Below, piece after piece: positions 35,431 through 43,354 of a stretch of 64,000 nucleotides of DNA (position 1 is the stretch's first letter; each line of letters begins with the position of its first letter). The stretch spans positions 1 through 64,000 of the forward strand of contig JAFPBO010000002.1 in the NCBI GenBank assembly GCA_017390475.1, in the 5' to 3' direction. Under the pieces are notes generated by a model. That model was given only the letters and a program-made list of their open reading frames with translations. It was not told the origin of the DNA and made no database searches. The position numbers and the translations under genes are program-made. This DNA comes from Loktanella sp. Its GTDB lineage: Bacteria > Pseudomonadota > Alphaproteobacteria > Rhodobacterales > Rhodobacteraceae.

Positions 35431-36276
35431 ATGACCATCGCCATCACAGGTGCCACCGGCCAATTGGGCCGTCTGGCCATCGCCCATCTGAAAACCCTGA
35501 CCGATCCTGCGCAGATCATCGCCCTGGCGCGTGATCCGGGTAAAGCGGCTGATCTGGGTGTCGCTGCCCGCGCCTTTGACTATACCGCGCCCGAGACGAT
35601 GGCAGAGGCGTTGCAGGGCGTCACCGTGTTGGCGCTGATTTCTTCCAATGATTTCAACGACCGTGTGGGTCAGCACCGCAATGTGATCAACGCGGCCAAA
35701 GCCGCAGGGGTCGGGCGGATCGTCTATACCTCGATTATGCAGGCCGATTCCTCGCCCATGCTGATCGCCGCCGATCACAAGGCGACAGAAGCAGCGATCC
35801 ATGAGGCAGGGCTGACCGCCACGATCCTGCGCAATGGCTGGTATAGCGAAAACTGGACCGGCAATCTGGCCGGTGCGATCAGCGCCGGGGCGATGATCGG
35901 TGCGGCGGGCGATGCGACATTCACCCCTGCAACCCGTGCCGATTATGCCGAGGCCTTGGCCGTGGTGGCAGCAGGTGATGGCCATGCCGGGCAGGTCTAT
36001 GAACTGGGTGGGGATGAGGTGATCACGCTGGCGGATATCGCCGCCGAAGTCTCGCGTCAGACCGGCAAGGATATCCCCTATAACAACCTGCCGGGCGATG
36101 TGTATCAGGGTATTCTGGAAAGTTTCGGCCTGCCTGCCGGTTTTGCCAGCGTTCTGGTCGACGTGGATGTAAAGGCGGGCGGGGGGTGGCTGGCTGATAC
36201 GTCCGGCACCCTGCGCAATTTGCTGGGTCGTCCGACGGTGCCGATGTCAGAGGCTGTGCGTGCCGCGCTTGCCTGA
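35431..36276 (+). CDS. qorB: NAD(P)H quinone oxidoreductase-like SDR (QorB type)
   Basis: A 281-residue NmrA-like atypical SDR. The Rossmann loop AITGATGQLGRL and the central LALISSNDFNDRVGQHRNVI and RNGWYSENW motifs match E. coli QorB (YtfG), a quinone reductase using NADPH. Divergent from the HxlR-type regulator. Its last 30 bases overlap the end of the convergent methyltransferase gene. ATG at 35431. Confidence 0.88.
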   Translation: MTIAITGATGQLGRLAIAHLKTLTDPAQIIALARDPGKAADLGVAARAFDYTAPETMAEALQGVTVLALISSNDFNDRVGQHRNVINAAKAAGVGRIVYTSIMQADSSPMLIAADHKATEAAIHEAGLTATILRNGWYSENWTGNLAGAISAGAMIGAAGDATFTPATRADYAEALAVVAAGDGHAGQVYELGGDEVITLADIAAEVSRQTGKDIPYNNLPGDVYQGILESFGLPAGFASVLVDVDVKAGGGWLADTSGTLRNLLGRPTVPMSEAVRAALA

Positions 36277-36864
36277 GGTAAAGACCGCCATCTGGCTGGC
36301 CCCACCCAGCACCGGATGCGCACCTGCGATATCATGAAAGGCGGCGGTATAGCCCGCCGCCTTGGCCGCGCGCCCGCACCATTGGCGGAACCGCGCGCGG
36401 TCCCATTCGAAACGGTGATCGGGATGGCGCATCCGGTGCGCAGGCACCCCCAGCAGTGGATTGAATTCCGCATTGGGCGTGGTGATGATGATCGTCTGGG
36501 GGCGCAGCACGGTGAACAAGGCCCGTTCAAGGCGTGACAGATCGCCGGGGTCGATATGTTCGATGGTTTCCAGCAGCACGGCGCAATCATAGCCCCCCAG
36601 ATCACGTGACGGTTCGGTCATCGAAGCATGGCGGACATCAACCTTGCCTGCCTGCACATCCAGCCGCTGCAGCTTTGCCCGCAAACGATCAAGTGACGCC
36701 GTGCAGATATCCAACCCCACCAGTTCTGTCAGTTCCGGCATGGCGGCAAGACGAACGAACAGATCGCCATCGCCACATCCCAGATCAAGCACGCGGGCTG
36801 CACCGCTGTCGCGGATCGCGGTCAGGACGGCTTGCAGGCGGTCTTCATGCAGGTAGCTGGTCAT
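36247..36864 (-). CDS. hen1: HEN1-type RNA 3'-terminal 2'-O-methyltransferase
   Basis: A 205-residue SAM-dependent methyltransferase. The SAM loop VLDLGCGDGDL is at residues 25-35. The HEN1 metal motif Glu99-x-x-Glu102-His103 (LLETIEHI) and the downstream His150 of RHPDHRFEW are present, as is TTPNAEFN (128-135). These residues hold the divalent metal and the 3'-terminal ribose in HEN1 proteins and are rare outside the family. Unlike the Hen1 of bacterial Pnkp-Hen1 RNA repair operons, the protein is only the methyltransferase domain, and no Pnkp gene is in the window. It lies alone on the minus strand, its end overlapping the convergent qorB. The RNA substrate is unknown. Confidence 0.85.
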   Translation of the reverse strand: MTSYLHEDRLQAVLTAIRDSGAARVLDLGCGDGDLFVRLAAMPELTELVGLDICTASLDRLRAKLQRLDVQAGKVDVRHASMTEPSRDLGGYDCAVLLETIEHIDPGDLSRLERALFTVLRPQTIIITTPNAEFNPLLGVPAHRMRHPDHRFEWDRARFRQWCGRAAKAAGYTAAFHDIAGAHPVLGGASQMAVFTSGKRGTHSL

Positions 36865-37096
36865 GCGGTTTCTATCGTGGAGCGGGGGGCAAAAGGCAAT
36901 CGCTGTGGCCCTGGCGCGTCAGGTCAGGCAAACATGCTGCACCGACGCTAGGCAAGTGGAACGATAACTGCCACATTGCGTTGCAATAGTTAACAAACGC
37001 GGTCGGCTTTTTCCGACATCTTTGCTTTTTGCAGAAAAATTCTATATATCTCATAGAGAACGAACAATAAAACCCCGATCAAGGGTGGAGAAATTA

Positions 37097-37558
37097 ATGA
37101 CAACAGCGATGCTCAGGACATGGACAGATTATGTCCTGCCGTTTTTCAGACGCCCGGCCCGGCTTCAGGTTGCCGCTTTATGCTATCGTCAGGGCAAGGC
37201 CGGTAAAAAAGAAGTGCTGTTGATCACGTCACGCGGCACAGGCCGTTGGATCATTCCCAAAGGCTGGCCGATTGATGGCAAGGACGCGGCTGGTGCCGCC
37301 TTGCAGGAAGCCTGGGAAGAAGCAGGCGTGCGCTCTGGCCGTGTCATCAGCGGTGCGGTTGGTGTGTTCAGTTACGAAAAAGAGCTTTCGACAGGATTAC
37401 CGGTGCAGGTGGAAACACTGGTCTTTGCTGTCGAAGTCAGCAAGCTGGACGCCGATTACCCCGAAGTCACCGAGCGCCGCCGCAAATGGGTTAGCCCGAT
37501 GAAGGCCGCGAATATGGTGCAGGAACCGGAATTGCGGCAAATCCTCCGGGATATGTAA
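37097..37558 (+). CDS. Nudix hydrolase
   Basis: A 153-residue Nudix protein. The Nudix box is seen as GWPIDGKDAAGAALQEAWEE followed by AGV, with the REUXEE-type core AxQEAWEEAG. ITSRGTGRWIIPKGWP and the overall length resemble the diphosphoinositol polyphosphate phosphohydrolase/Ap(n)A type of alphaproteobacteria. ATG at 37097 has GGTGGAG before it. It lies 18 bases before a PiT gene, so a role in polyphosphate or phosphorylated nucleotide turnover is possible. Confidence 0.85.
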   Translation: MTTAMLRTWTDYVLPFFRRPARLQVAALCYRQGKAGKKEVLLITSRGTGRWIIPKGWPIDGKDAAGAALQEAWEEAGVRSGRVISGAVGVFSYEKELSTGLPVQVETLVFAVEVSKLDADYPEVTERRRKWVSPMKAANMVQEPELRQILRDM

Positions 37559-37576
37559 CAGAATTGTATCATTTTT

Positions 37577-39136
37577 GTGACAGACTCGGTTGCCACACCG
37601 GTCAGCCTGCCATATGCCGCGTCCGAACTGAATCAGACGGGGTATCGGCCTGTGAGCGATCTGCAAAATAACGCCCGCCACCTGGATACCCTTGACCGGG
37701 ATCTGCAGCGGTTCTCGCATCTGGAGACCGCCACGCAATATGTGGCCCGGCCAATGGTCGCGCCCGGCATCGCGCTGGCGTTCATCGTGCTTACGGGGCT
37801 GGCAGCATCGGTGTTCTTTGGGGAATCTCCGTCCAGTTTCGTCGTGATCGCTGCGGCGGTTTTCGGCGCCTATATGGCGCTGAACATCGGTGCCAATGAC
37901 GTTGCCAACAATATGGGTCCGGCGGTCGGGGCCAATGCGCTGACGCTGGGCGGCGCGATTGCGATTGCCGCGATCTTTGAAACGCTGGGTGCGTTACTGG
38001 CGGGCGGGGATGTCGTCACGACCATTTCCAGCGGGATCATCGATCCTGCGACAGTGGCGGATACACAGGTCTTTATCTGGGCCATGATGGCGGCGCTGAT
38101 CTCGGCGGCCTTGTGGATCAATCTGGCGACATGGGTCGGCGCACCAGTGTCCACAACCCATTCCGTTGTCGGCGGGGTGATGGGGGCAGGCATTGCTGCG
38201 GCTGGATTTGCCGCCGTGAACTGGACCACAATGAGCGCGATTGCAGCGTCCTGGGTGATTTCGCCGTTTCTGGGCGGGCTGATCGCAGCGCTGTTCCTTG
38301 CCCTGATCAAATCGCGGATCATCTACCAGGATGACAAAATAGCTGCGGCCCGCCGTTGGGTGCCGATCCTTGTGGGCATCATGGTCGGGGCCTTTGCGAC
38401 CTATCTGGTACTGAAAGGGTTAAGCCGGGTCGTCACCGTCGGGCTGCAAACCGCAGCCATCATCGGTCTGGTGCTGGGCGTGATTGCCTGGATCGTGACG
38501 ATCCCGTTGATCCGGCGGCAATCGCAGGGGCTGGAAAACCGCAACAAGTCGCTCAAGGTCTTGTTCAGTGTACCCCTGGTGATCTCTGCCGCGCTGCTGA
38601 GCTTTGCGCATGGGGCCAATGATGTGGCCAATGCCGTGGGGCCGCTGGCCGCGATCGTTCATGCCGCCGAGTTTGGCACCGTCACTGCGCAGGTCGCGAT
38701 CCCTTTATGGGTGATGATCGTGGGGGCCTTCGGGATTTCCTTTGGCCTGTTCCTGTTCGGTCCGAAACTGATCCGGATGGTCGGATCGCAGATCACCAAG
38801 CTGAACCCGATGCGCGCCTATTGTGTGGCATTATCAGCCGCGTTCACGGTGATCCTGGCCAGTTGGCTGGGGCTGCCGGTGTCTTCGACGCATATCGCGG
38901 TCGGCGCGGTTTTCGGCGTTGGCTTTTTCCGTGAATGGGACGCGGAACGCCGCCTGCGCAACAGCACGCTGACCCGCGAAGCGACATTGCGCATCGCACC
39001 CGAAGAACGGCGGCGGCGCAAACTGGTGCGCCGGTCGCATTTCATGACGATCATCGCCGCCTGGGTGGTGACCGTGCCTGCCGCCGCGCTGATCTCGGCA
39101 CTGGTTTTCGTGGTGTTGAACAGCCTGGCGGTCTAG
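37577..39136 (+). CDS. pit: PiT-family inorganic phosphate transporter
   Basis: A 519-residue inner-membrane carrier with two PHO4 repeats. The signature GANDVANNMGPAVGANAL occurs in the first half and GANDVANAVGPLAAI in the second. About ten to twelve membrane segments and a long cytoplasmic loop are seen. The start is GTG at 37577; a hydrophilic N-terminal extension of about 60 residues precedes the first segment. It probably takes up phosphate with a cation. The end overlaps the convergent caiD-like gene by four bases. Confidence 0.92.
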   Translation: MTDSVATPVSLPYAASELNQTGYRPVSDLQNNARHLDTLDRDLQRFSHLETATQYVARPMVAPGIALAFIVLTGLAASVFFGESPSSFVVIAAAVFGAYMALNIGANDVANNMGPAVGANALTLGGAIAIAAIFETLGALLAGGDVVTTISSGIIDPATVADTQVFIWAMMAALISAALWINLATWVGAPVSTTHSVVGGVMGAGIAAAGFAAVNWTTMSAIAASWVISPFLGGLIAALFLALIKSRIIYQDDKIAAARRWVPILVGIMVGAFATYLVLKGLSRVVTVGLQTAAIIGLVLGVIAWIVTIPLIRRQSQGLENRNKSLKVLFSVPLVISAALLSFAHGANDVANAVGPLAAIVHAAEFGTVTAQVAIPLWVMIVGAFGISFGLFLFGPKLIRMVGSQITKLNPMRAYCVALSAAFTVILASWLGLPVSSTHIAVGAVFGVGFFREWDAERRLRNSTLTREATLRIAPEERRRRKLVRRSHFMTIIAAWVVTVPAAALISALVFVVLNSLAV

Positions 39137-39927
39137 CGGCCTTTCCAGACCGGATCACGTTTTTCGGCGAAAGCGCGTGCGCCTTCCAGTTGGTCGTCAC
39201 TGGCATAAAGCACATCGACACTGGAAAACTGCCGTTTCGTGATCCGGTTGAGCGCATCCTGAAACCGCATATCCTCTGCCTCGCGGACGATTTCCTTGAT
39301 GGCGGCATAGACCAGCGGTGGCCCGCTTTCGAGCAATCGCGCCAGGTCCCATGCCTTGGGCAGCAGATCAGCGGGCGTCGTGATCTCGCGCAAAAGACCC
39401 CAGCGCAGCGCCTCTTCCGCGTCGAACCAGCGCCCCGTCAGCAGCAGATCCATCGCGACGTGATAAGGGATGCGTTTGGGCAATTTGATCGATGCGGCAT
39501 CGGCGATCGTGCCGGACCGGATTTCGGGCAGCGCAAAGCTGGCGTTGTCAGAGGCGAGGATCAGATCACAGCTAAGCGCCAGTTCCAGCCCGCCGCCACA
39601 GCAAATGCCGTTCACAGCCGCGATCACCGGCTTGTTCATCTGTGGTAATTCCTGCAAGCCGCCAAAACCGCCGACCCCGTAATCGGCATCGACGGCATCG
39701 CCATCGGCGGCGGCTTTCAGATCCCAGCCGGGGCAGAAGAATTTATCTCCCGCGGCCCGCAGGATCGCCACCCGAAGGCTGTCATCATCGCGGAAATCGC
39801 GGAACACTTCGCCCATGATCCGGCTGGTGGCCAGATCAATGGCATTGGCCTTGGGCCGGTCCAGCGTGACTTCCAGCACAGCGCCTTCGCGTCTTGTGCG
39901 GATCGGGCCTTCATTCAGCATCTGCAT
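39133..39927 (-). CDS. caiD: Carnitinyl-CoA dehydratase-like enoyl-CoA hydratase
   Basis: A 264-residue crotonase-fold enzyme. The oxyanion-hole regions FFCPGWDLKAAADG and AAVNGICCGGGLELAL, and the Glu of LPEIRSGTIADAA in the active site, match CaiD, which interconverts carnitinyl-CoA and crotonobetainyl-CoA. The start ATG at 39927 follows AAGGA and overlaps the ligase gene by 17 bases. It belongs to the minus-strand module with a CoA ligase, an acyl-CoA dehydrogenase and carnitine dehydrogenase. Confidence 0.82.
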   Translation of the reverse strand: MQMLNEGPIRTRREGAVLEVTLDRPKANAIDLATSRIMGEVFRDFRDDDSLRVAILRAAGDKFFCPGWDLKAAADGDAVDADYGVGGFGGLQELPQMNKPVIAAVNGICCGGGLELALSCDLILASDNASFALPEIRSGTIADAASIKLPKRIPYHVAMDLLLTGRWFDAEEALRWGLLREITTPADLLPKAWDLARLLESGPPLVYAAIKEIVREAEDMRFQDALNRITKRQFSSVDVLYASDDQLEGARAFAEKRDPVWKGR

Positions 39928-41926
39928 CGTCGTTTTCCTTCCAGATCACGGCATCAACCGCGATGGCCCCCTGCGCGCGGACCATCAGCGGGTTGATTTC
40001 TATTTCGTCCAGCAGCCTGTCATCACGCAGCATATTCTGCAACGCCAGTGCCGTGGCGATGACAGCATCCACATCGGCCAGCGGCCTGCCGCGATAGCCA
40101 TCCAGCAGGGGCCAAAGCTGCAAATGCAGCAAGGCTGCGCGCAGGTCATCGGCGGTGACCGGCAAGACCAGCGTCACAGTATCGGCCAACAATTCCGCCG
40201 TGACACCGCCAAAGCCCAGCGTCAGCGTCGCGCCATAAACCGGATCGCGCCGCGCGCCGATCAACATTTCGGCCAGCGCGCCGGTGACCATTTCTTCGGC
40301 GAGATAGCCTGTCGCACCGGGGATATCTGCCTGCCCGTCAAGTGATGGCAGGTTCAGTCGGACGGCCCCGGCCTCAGTCTTATGGGCAAAACCAAGTCCT
40401 TTGAGCACCAAGGGCGGGGTCAGATCGCTGGCCTGTTGCGCCAGATCAGACAGCGTCACGGCGCTGATGCCGCGCGGCGTGGCAATGTCCGCCGTGTTCA
40501 GCAACGCCTTGGCCGCGCTTTCAGGCAGCAACGTCAGCGGGCGCTTGCGCGGGACCACGGGCCATGGCCGCCAATCCGCGCGCCCCGGCGTCACCTGCGC
40601 CGCGCGGATCGCGGCCAGCGTGGTGTCCAGCCCCATCAGGGGCGCGATCCCCTGATCGATCAAGGCAATCGCGCGATCCTCGTCAAAGTTTTCGGGCAAG
40701 GAGGCGACGGGAAAGGCGGGCTTTCCGGTGGTTTTGCCTGCCGCGACGATGGCGTCCAACGCCGGTTCAAAGCTGGCCGGATCGCAGCGGTCCGCGCGCG
40801 GCGGGTCAATCACAAAGATCCCCGCATCATAGCCAGCCAGCATGGTGGTAAAGACATCGGTGGTGCACGGCCCGTCGCCCCAGATGAATGTGTGATAATC
40901 CAATGGATTGCTAATCGTGACAATCGGGCCAAGGATATCGGACAGGCGGGCGCGCTGTTCTGTGCTGGGGGTCGGAAAATCGAGGCCAAAAGGCGCGGCC
41001 AGATCGGCGACCAGCCCGGCCTCGCCACCCGAACAGGACAGCGAACACAGCCGCCGCCCCAGACCGAGGCCATGGACATGCAGGATTTTCAGGGTTTCGA
41101 TCAGTTCGGCGGGGGTGTTCACCTCTGCCACACCGACCTGGCGCAGATAGGCCGATGATGCCGCCCCGCCGCCTGCAAGCGTGGCGGTATGAGATGCTGC
41201 GGCATCGCGCGCGGCGGCGGTCTTGCCCGATTTGATCGCCACGATACCCTTGCCCGCCTGCTGCGCCGCCTCTGCGATGGCGGCGAAAGCAGGGGCATCA
41301 CCCAGACCTTCGATATAGAGCCCCAATGCCGTGACGCGGTCATCAGCCAAGAGCGCCTGCGCCAGCTGCGCAAGGCTGACCTGAGCGGCATTGCCCAGAC
41401 AGGCGACATAGGCAACCGGCAGGCCACGTGTCTGCATCGTCATATTGATCACGATATTGGAGGATTGGCTGAGCAGCGCCACCCCGCGTTCCACCCGCCG
41501 CCCACCGTGCTGGTCGGGCCAAAGCAGCGCGCCATCGAGGTAATTGATCACGCCATAGCAATTCGGCCCAAGGATCGGCATTTGTCCGGCATTTGCGACC
41601 AGCTGGTCCTGCAGACCGGTTTCGCCTGATTCCGACCAGCCCGATGCAAAGCAGATCGCCCCGCCTGCGCCCATCGTAGCCAGTTCTGTCACGACATCCA
41701 GCGTGGCATGACGGTTCACACCGATGAAGGTCGCGTCGGGGGCGCCGGGCAGGTCAGACAGCGTCGGATAGCAGGTGACACCGGCAATCTGATCGCGTGT
41801 CGGATGCACCGGCCAGACCGGACCGTCAAAGCCCATCTGCTGGCATTGCGCGATGACATTGCTGGCCCAGCCAGAGCCCAGCACGGCAATGCTGCGTGGT
41901 CGCAACAGGCGCGACAGGTCGGTCAT
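39911..41926 (-). CDS. ADP-forming-type acyl-CoA ligase (fused CoA-binding/ATP-grasp)
   Basis: A 671-residue fusion: an N-terminal CoA-binding domain (LLRPRSIAVLGSGWASN), a succinyl-CoA-ligase-like domain with its phosphohistidine region, and a C-terminal ATP-grasp domain (ALLNTADIATPRGIS and LVLKGLGFAHKTEAGAV). It is built like archaeal-type acetyl-CoA synthetases (ADP-forming). In this cluster it is the only CoA-activating enzyme and would take the place of CaiC, forming the CoA ester of carnitine, crotonobetaine or gamma-butyrobetaine. The substrate is inferred from neighbours only. Confidence 0.78.
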   Translation of the reverse strand: MTDLSRLLRPRSIAVLGSGWASNVIAQCQQMGFDGPVWPVHPTRDQIAGVTCYPTLSDLPGAPDATFIGVNRHATLDVVTELATMGAGGAICFASGWSESGETGLQDQLVANAGQMPILGPNCYGVINYLDGALLWPDQHGGRRVERGVALLSQSSNIVINMTMQTRGLPVAYVACLGNAAQVSLAQLAQALLADDRVTALGLYIEGLGDAPAFAAIAEAAQQAGKGIVAIKSGKTAAARDAAASHTATLAGGGAASSAYLRQVGVAEVNTPAELIETLKILHVHGLGLGRRLCSLSCSGGEAGLVADLAAPFGLDFPTPSTEQRARLSDILGPIVTISNPLDYHTFIWGDGPCTTDVFTTMLAGYDAGIFVIDPPRADRCDPASFEPALDAIVAAGKTTGKPAFPVASLPENFDEDRAIALIDQGIAPLMGLDTTLAAIRAAQVTPGRADWRPWPVVPRKRPLTLLPESAAKALLNTADIATPRGISAVTLSDLAQQASDLTPPLVLKGLGFAHKTEAGAVRLNLPSLDGQADIPGATGYLAEEMVTGALAEMLIGARRDPVYGATLTLGFGGVTAELLADTVTLVLPVTADDLRAALLHLQLWPLLDGYRGRPLADVDAVIATALALQNMLRDDRLLDEIEINPLMVRAQGAIAVDAVIWKENDDADAE

Positions 41927-41953
41927 GGCCGCATCTGCCTGCGGCGCAGGCAG

Positions 41954-42190
41954 CCGGGGGCTTTGCCCCCGGACCCCCAGGATATTTTTGAACAGATGAA
42001 AAGGGCGTGTCGCCCTGTCCCGCGTAAGCGAGACAGGGAAACTTCACCTGTTGCGGTCATCGGGGTCCCCCCCTGTACCGCCTGATCTTTATCGCAGCGA
42101 TTGATTAACATTTCGTTTCATTTGTTCCCAAATATCCTCGGGGGTGAGGCGCGCCAGCGCCGAGGGGGCAGACAGCCCCCTTCTTTCTGT
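41954..42190. repeat. Facing pair of GC-rich hairpin elements
   Basis: A hairpin CCGGGGGC-TTT-GCCCCCGG (41954-41972) is followed by CCCCAGGATATTTTTGAACA and GATGAAA. About 115 bases on, the reversed counterpart runs TTTCATTTGTTCCC, AAATATCCTCGGGG (ending at 42144) and a second hairpin GGGGGC-AGACA-GCCCCC (42164-42180), which lies just past the acyl-CoA dehydrogenase stop. The two tails form an imperfect inverted repeat of about 27 bases. The interval contains another hairpin (CCTGTC to GACAGG, 42014-42037). They may end the upstream transcript; no gene is seen between. Confidence 0.7.
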
Positions 42191-43354
42191 CTAGCCACCA
42201 TGCGGGCGCAGCAGTGCGCGGCTGATGATATGGCGCTGGATTTCGCTGGTGCCTTCCCAGATCCGTTCGACCCGCGCATCGCGCCAGATCCGCTCCAGCG
42301 GCAAATCATCCATCAACCCCATGCCGCCATGGATCTGGATCGCCTCATCGGCAACCATGGCCAGCACTTCGCTGGCTTTGAGTTTTGCCATGGCCATATC
42401 GGCATCGGTCACATTGCCCTGATCGAGCTTCCAGCCTGCCTCCCAAGTCAGCAATTCTGCGGCTTTCAGTTCCATCGCCATATCGGCGAGTTTGAAACTG
42501 ACACCCTGAAACTTGCCGATCTGCTGGCCGAACTGGCGGCGTTCGGCGGCATAGCTGATCGCATGCTGCAAGGCGCGGTCGGCGCGGCCAAGGCAGGTGG
42601 CGGCGACTTGCAGGCGGGTGGCACCGAGCCAGTCATTGGCGACCTCGAAGCCTTTATGAACCTCGCCGAGGATATTTTCGGACGGCACCCGGCAGTCATC
42701 GAACTCCAGCACCGCATTGGAATAACCCCGGTGGCTGACATTGCGATAGCCATCCCGTACGGTGAACCCCGGCGTGCCTTTGTCGACGAAGAAGGCGGTG
42801 ATCTTTTTCTTCTTGCCGCGCGGCGTCTCCTCTTCCCCGGTCGCCATGAAGGCGATGGTGAAACCCGCGATATCAGCATGGCTGATGAAATGTTTGGTGC
42901 CGTTCAGCACCCAGTCGTCGCCGTCCTGTCGCGCGTTGGCCTGCATGCCGCGCAGGTCAGACCCGGCGCCGGGTTCGGTCATGGCCAGACAATCCCAGGT
43001 TTCGCCACGCAGGCAGGGATAGAGGTATTTTTCCTGCTGTGCTTCGGTGCCCGCCAGCAGGATGTTGGACGGTCGCGCGACGCAGGTCCAGTGCAGCGCG
43101 TAATTGGCGCGCCCCAGTTCGCGTTCATAGAGCAGCCAGGAGAGCGTATCGAGGCCTGCGCCGCCGACCTCTTCGGGCATGTTGGCGGCATAGAGTCCCG
43201 CTGCCATCGCCTTGGCCTGAATCTCGCGGATCAGCTCCATCGGCAGATGGCCCGTGCGTTCGACCAAGGCCTCATGCGGGTAAAGTTCCGCCTCTACAAA
43301 GGCGCGGGTCGTGTCCACGATCATCCGCTGTTCGTTGGTCATGCCAAAATGCAT
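42191..43354 (-). CDS. Acyl-CoA dehydrogenase (CaiA-like)
   Basis: A 387-residue FAD-dependent acyl-CoA dehydrogenase. The signatures CLAMTEPGAGSDLRG and QIHGGMGLMDDLPLERIWRD, split as QIHGGMGLM, are intact. In the last third the catalytic Glu is likely the Glu of RIWEGTSEIQ, as in the family. Next to caiD-like, ligase and carnitine dehydrogenase genes it probably oxidises gamma-butyrobetainyl-CoA to crotonobetainyl-CoA. It starts one base within the end of the previous gene. Confidence 0.87.
   Translation of the reverse strand: MHFGMTNEQRMIVDTTRAFVEAELYPHEALVERTGHLPMELIREIQAKAMAAGLYAANMPEEVGGAGLDTLSWLLYERELGRANYALHWTCVARPSNILLAGTEAQQEKYLYPCLRGETWDCLAMTEPGAGSDLRGMQANARQDGDDWVLNGTKHFISHADIAGFTIAFMATGEEETPRGKKKKITAFFVDKGTPGFTVRDGYRNVSHRGYSNAVLEFDDCRVPSENILGEVHKGFEVANDWLGATRLQVAATCLGRADRALQHAISYAAERRQFGQQIGKFQGVSFKLADMAMELKAAELLTWEAGWKLDQGNVTDADMAMAKLKASEVLAMVADEAIQIHGGMGLMDDLPLERIWRDARVERIWEGTSEIQRHIISRALLRPHGG

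Noticed and set aside
34993-35985. Long 330-codon version of the HxlR gene
   Set aside because: Only the last 119 codons match the family; the extension covers the divergent promoter and the start of qorB on the other strand.
41954-42190. Riboswitch before the CoA ligase gene
   Set aside because: The hairpins resemble the recurrent gene-end elements and no known aptamer core is seen.
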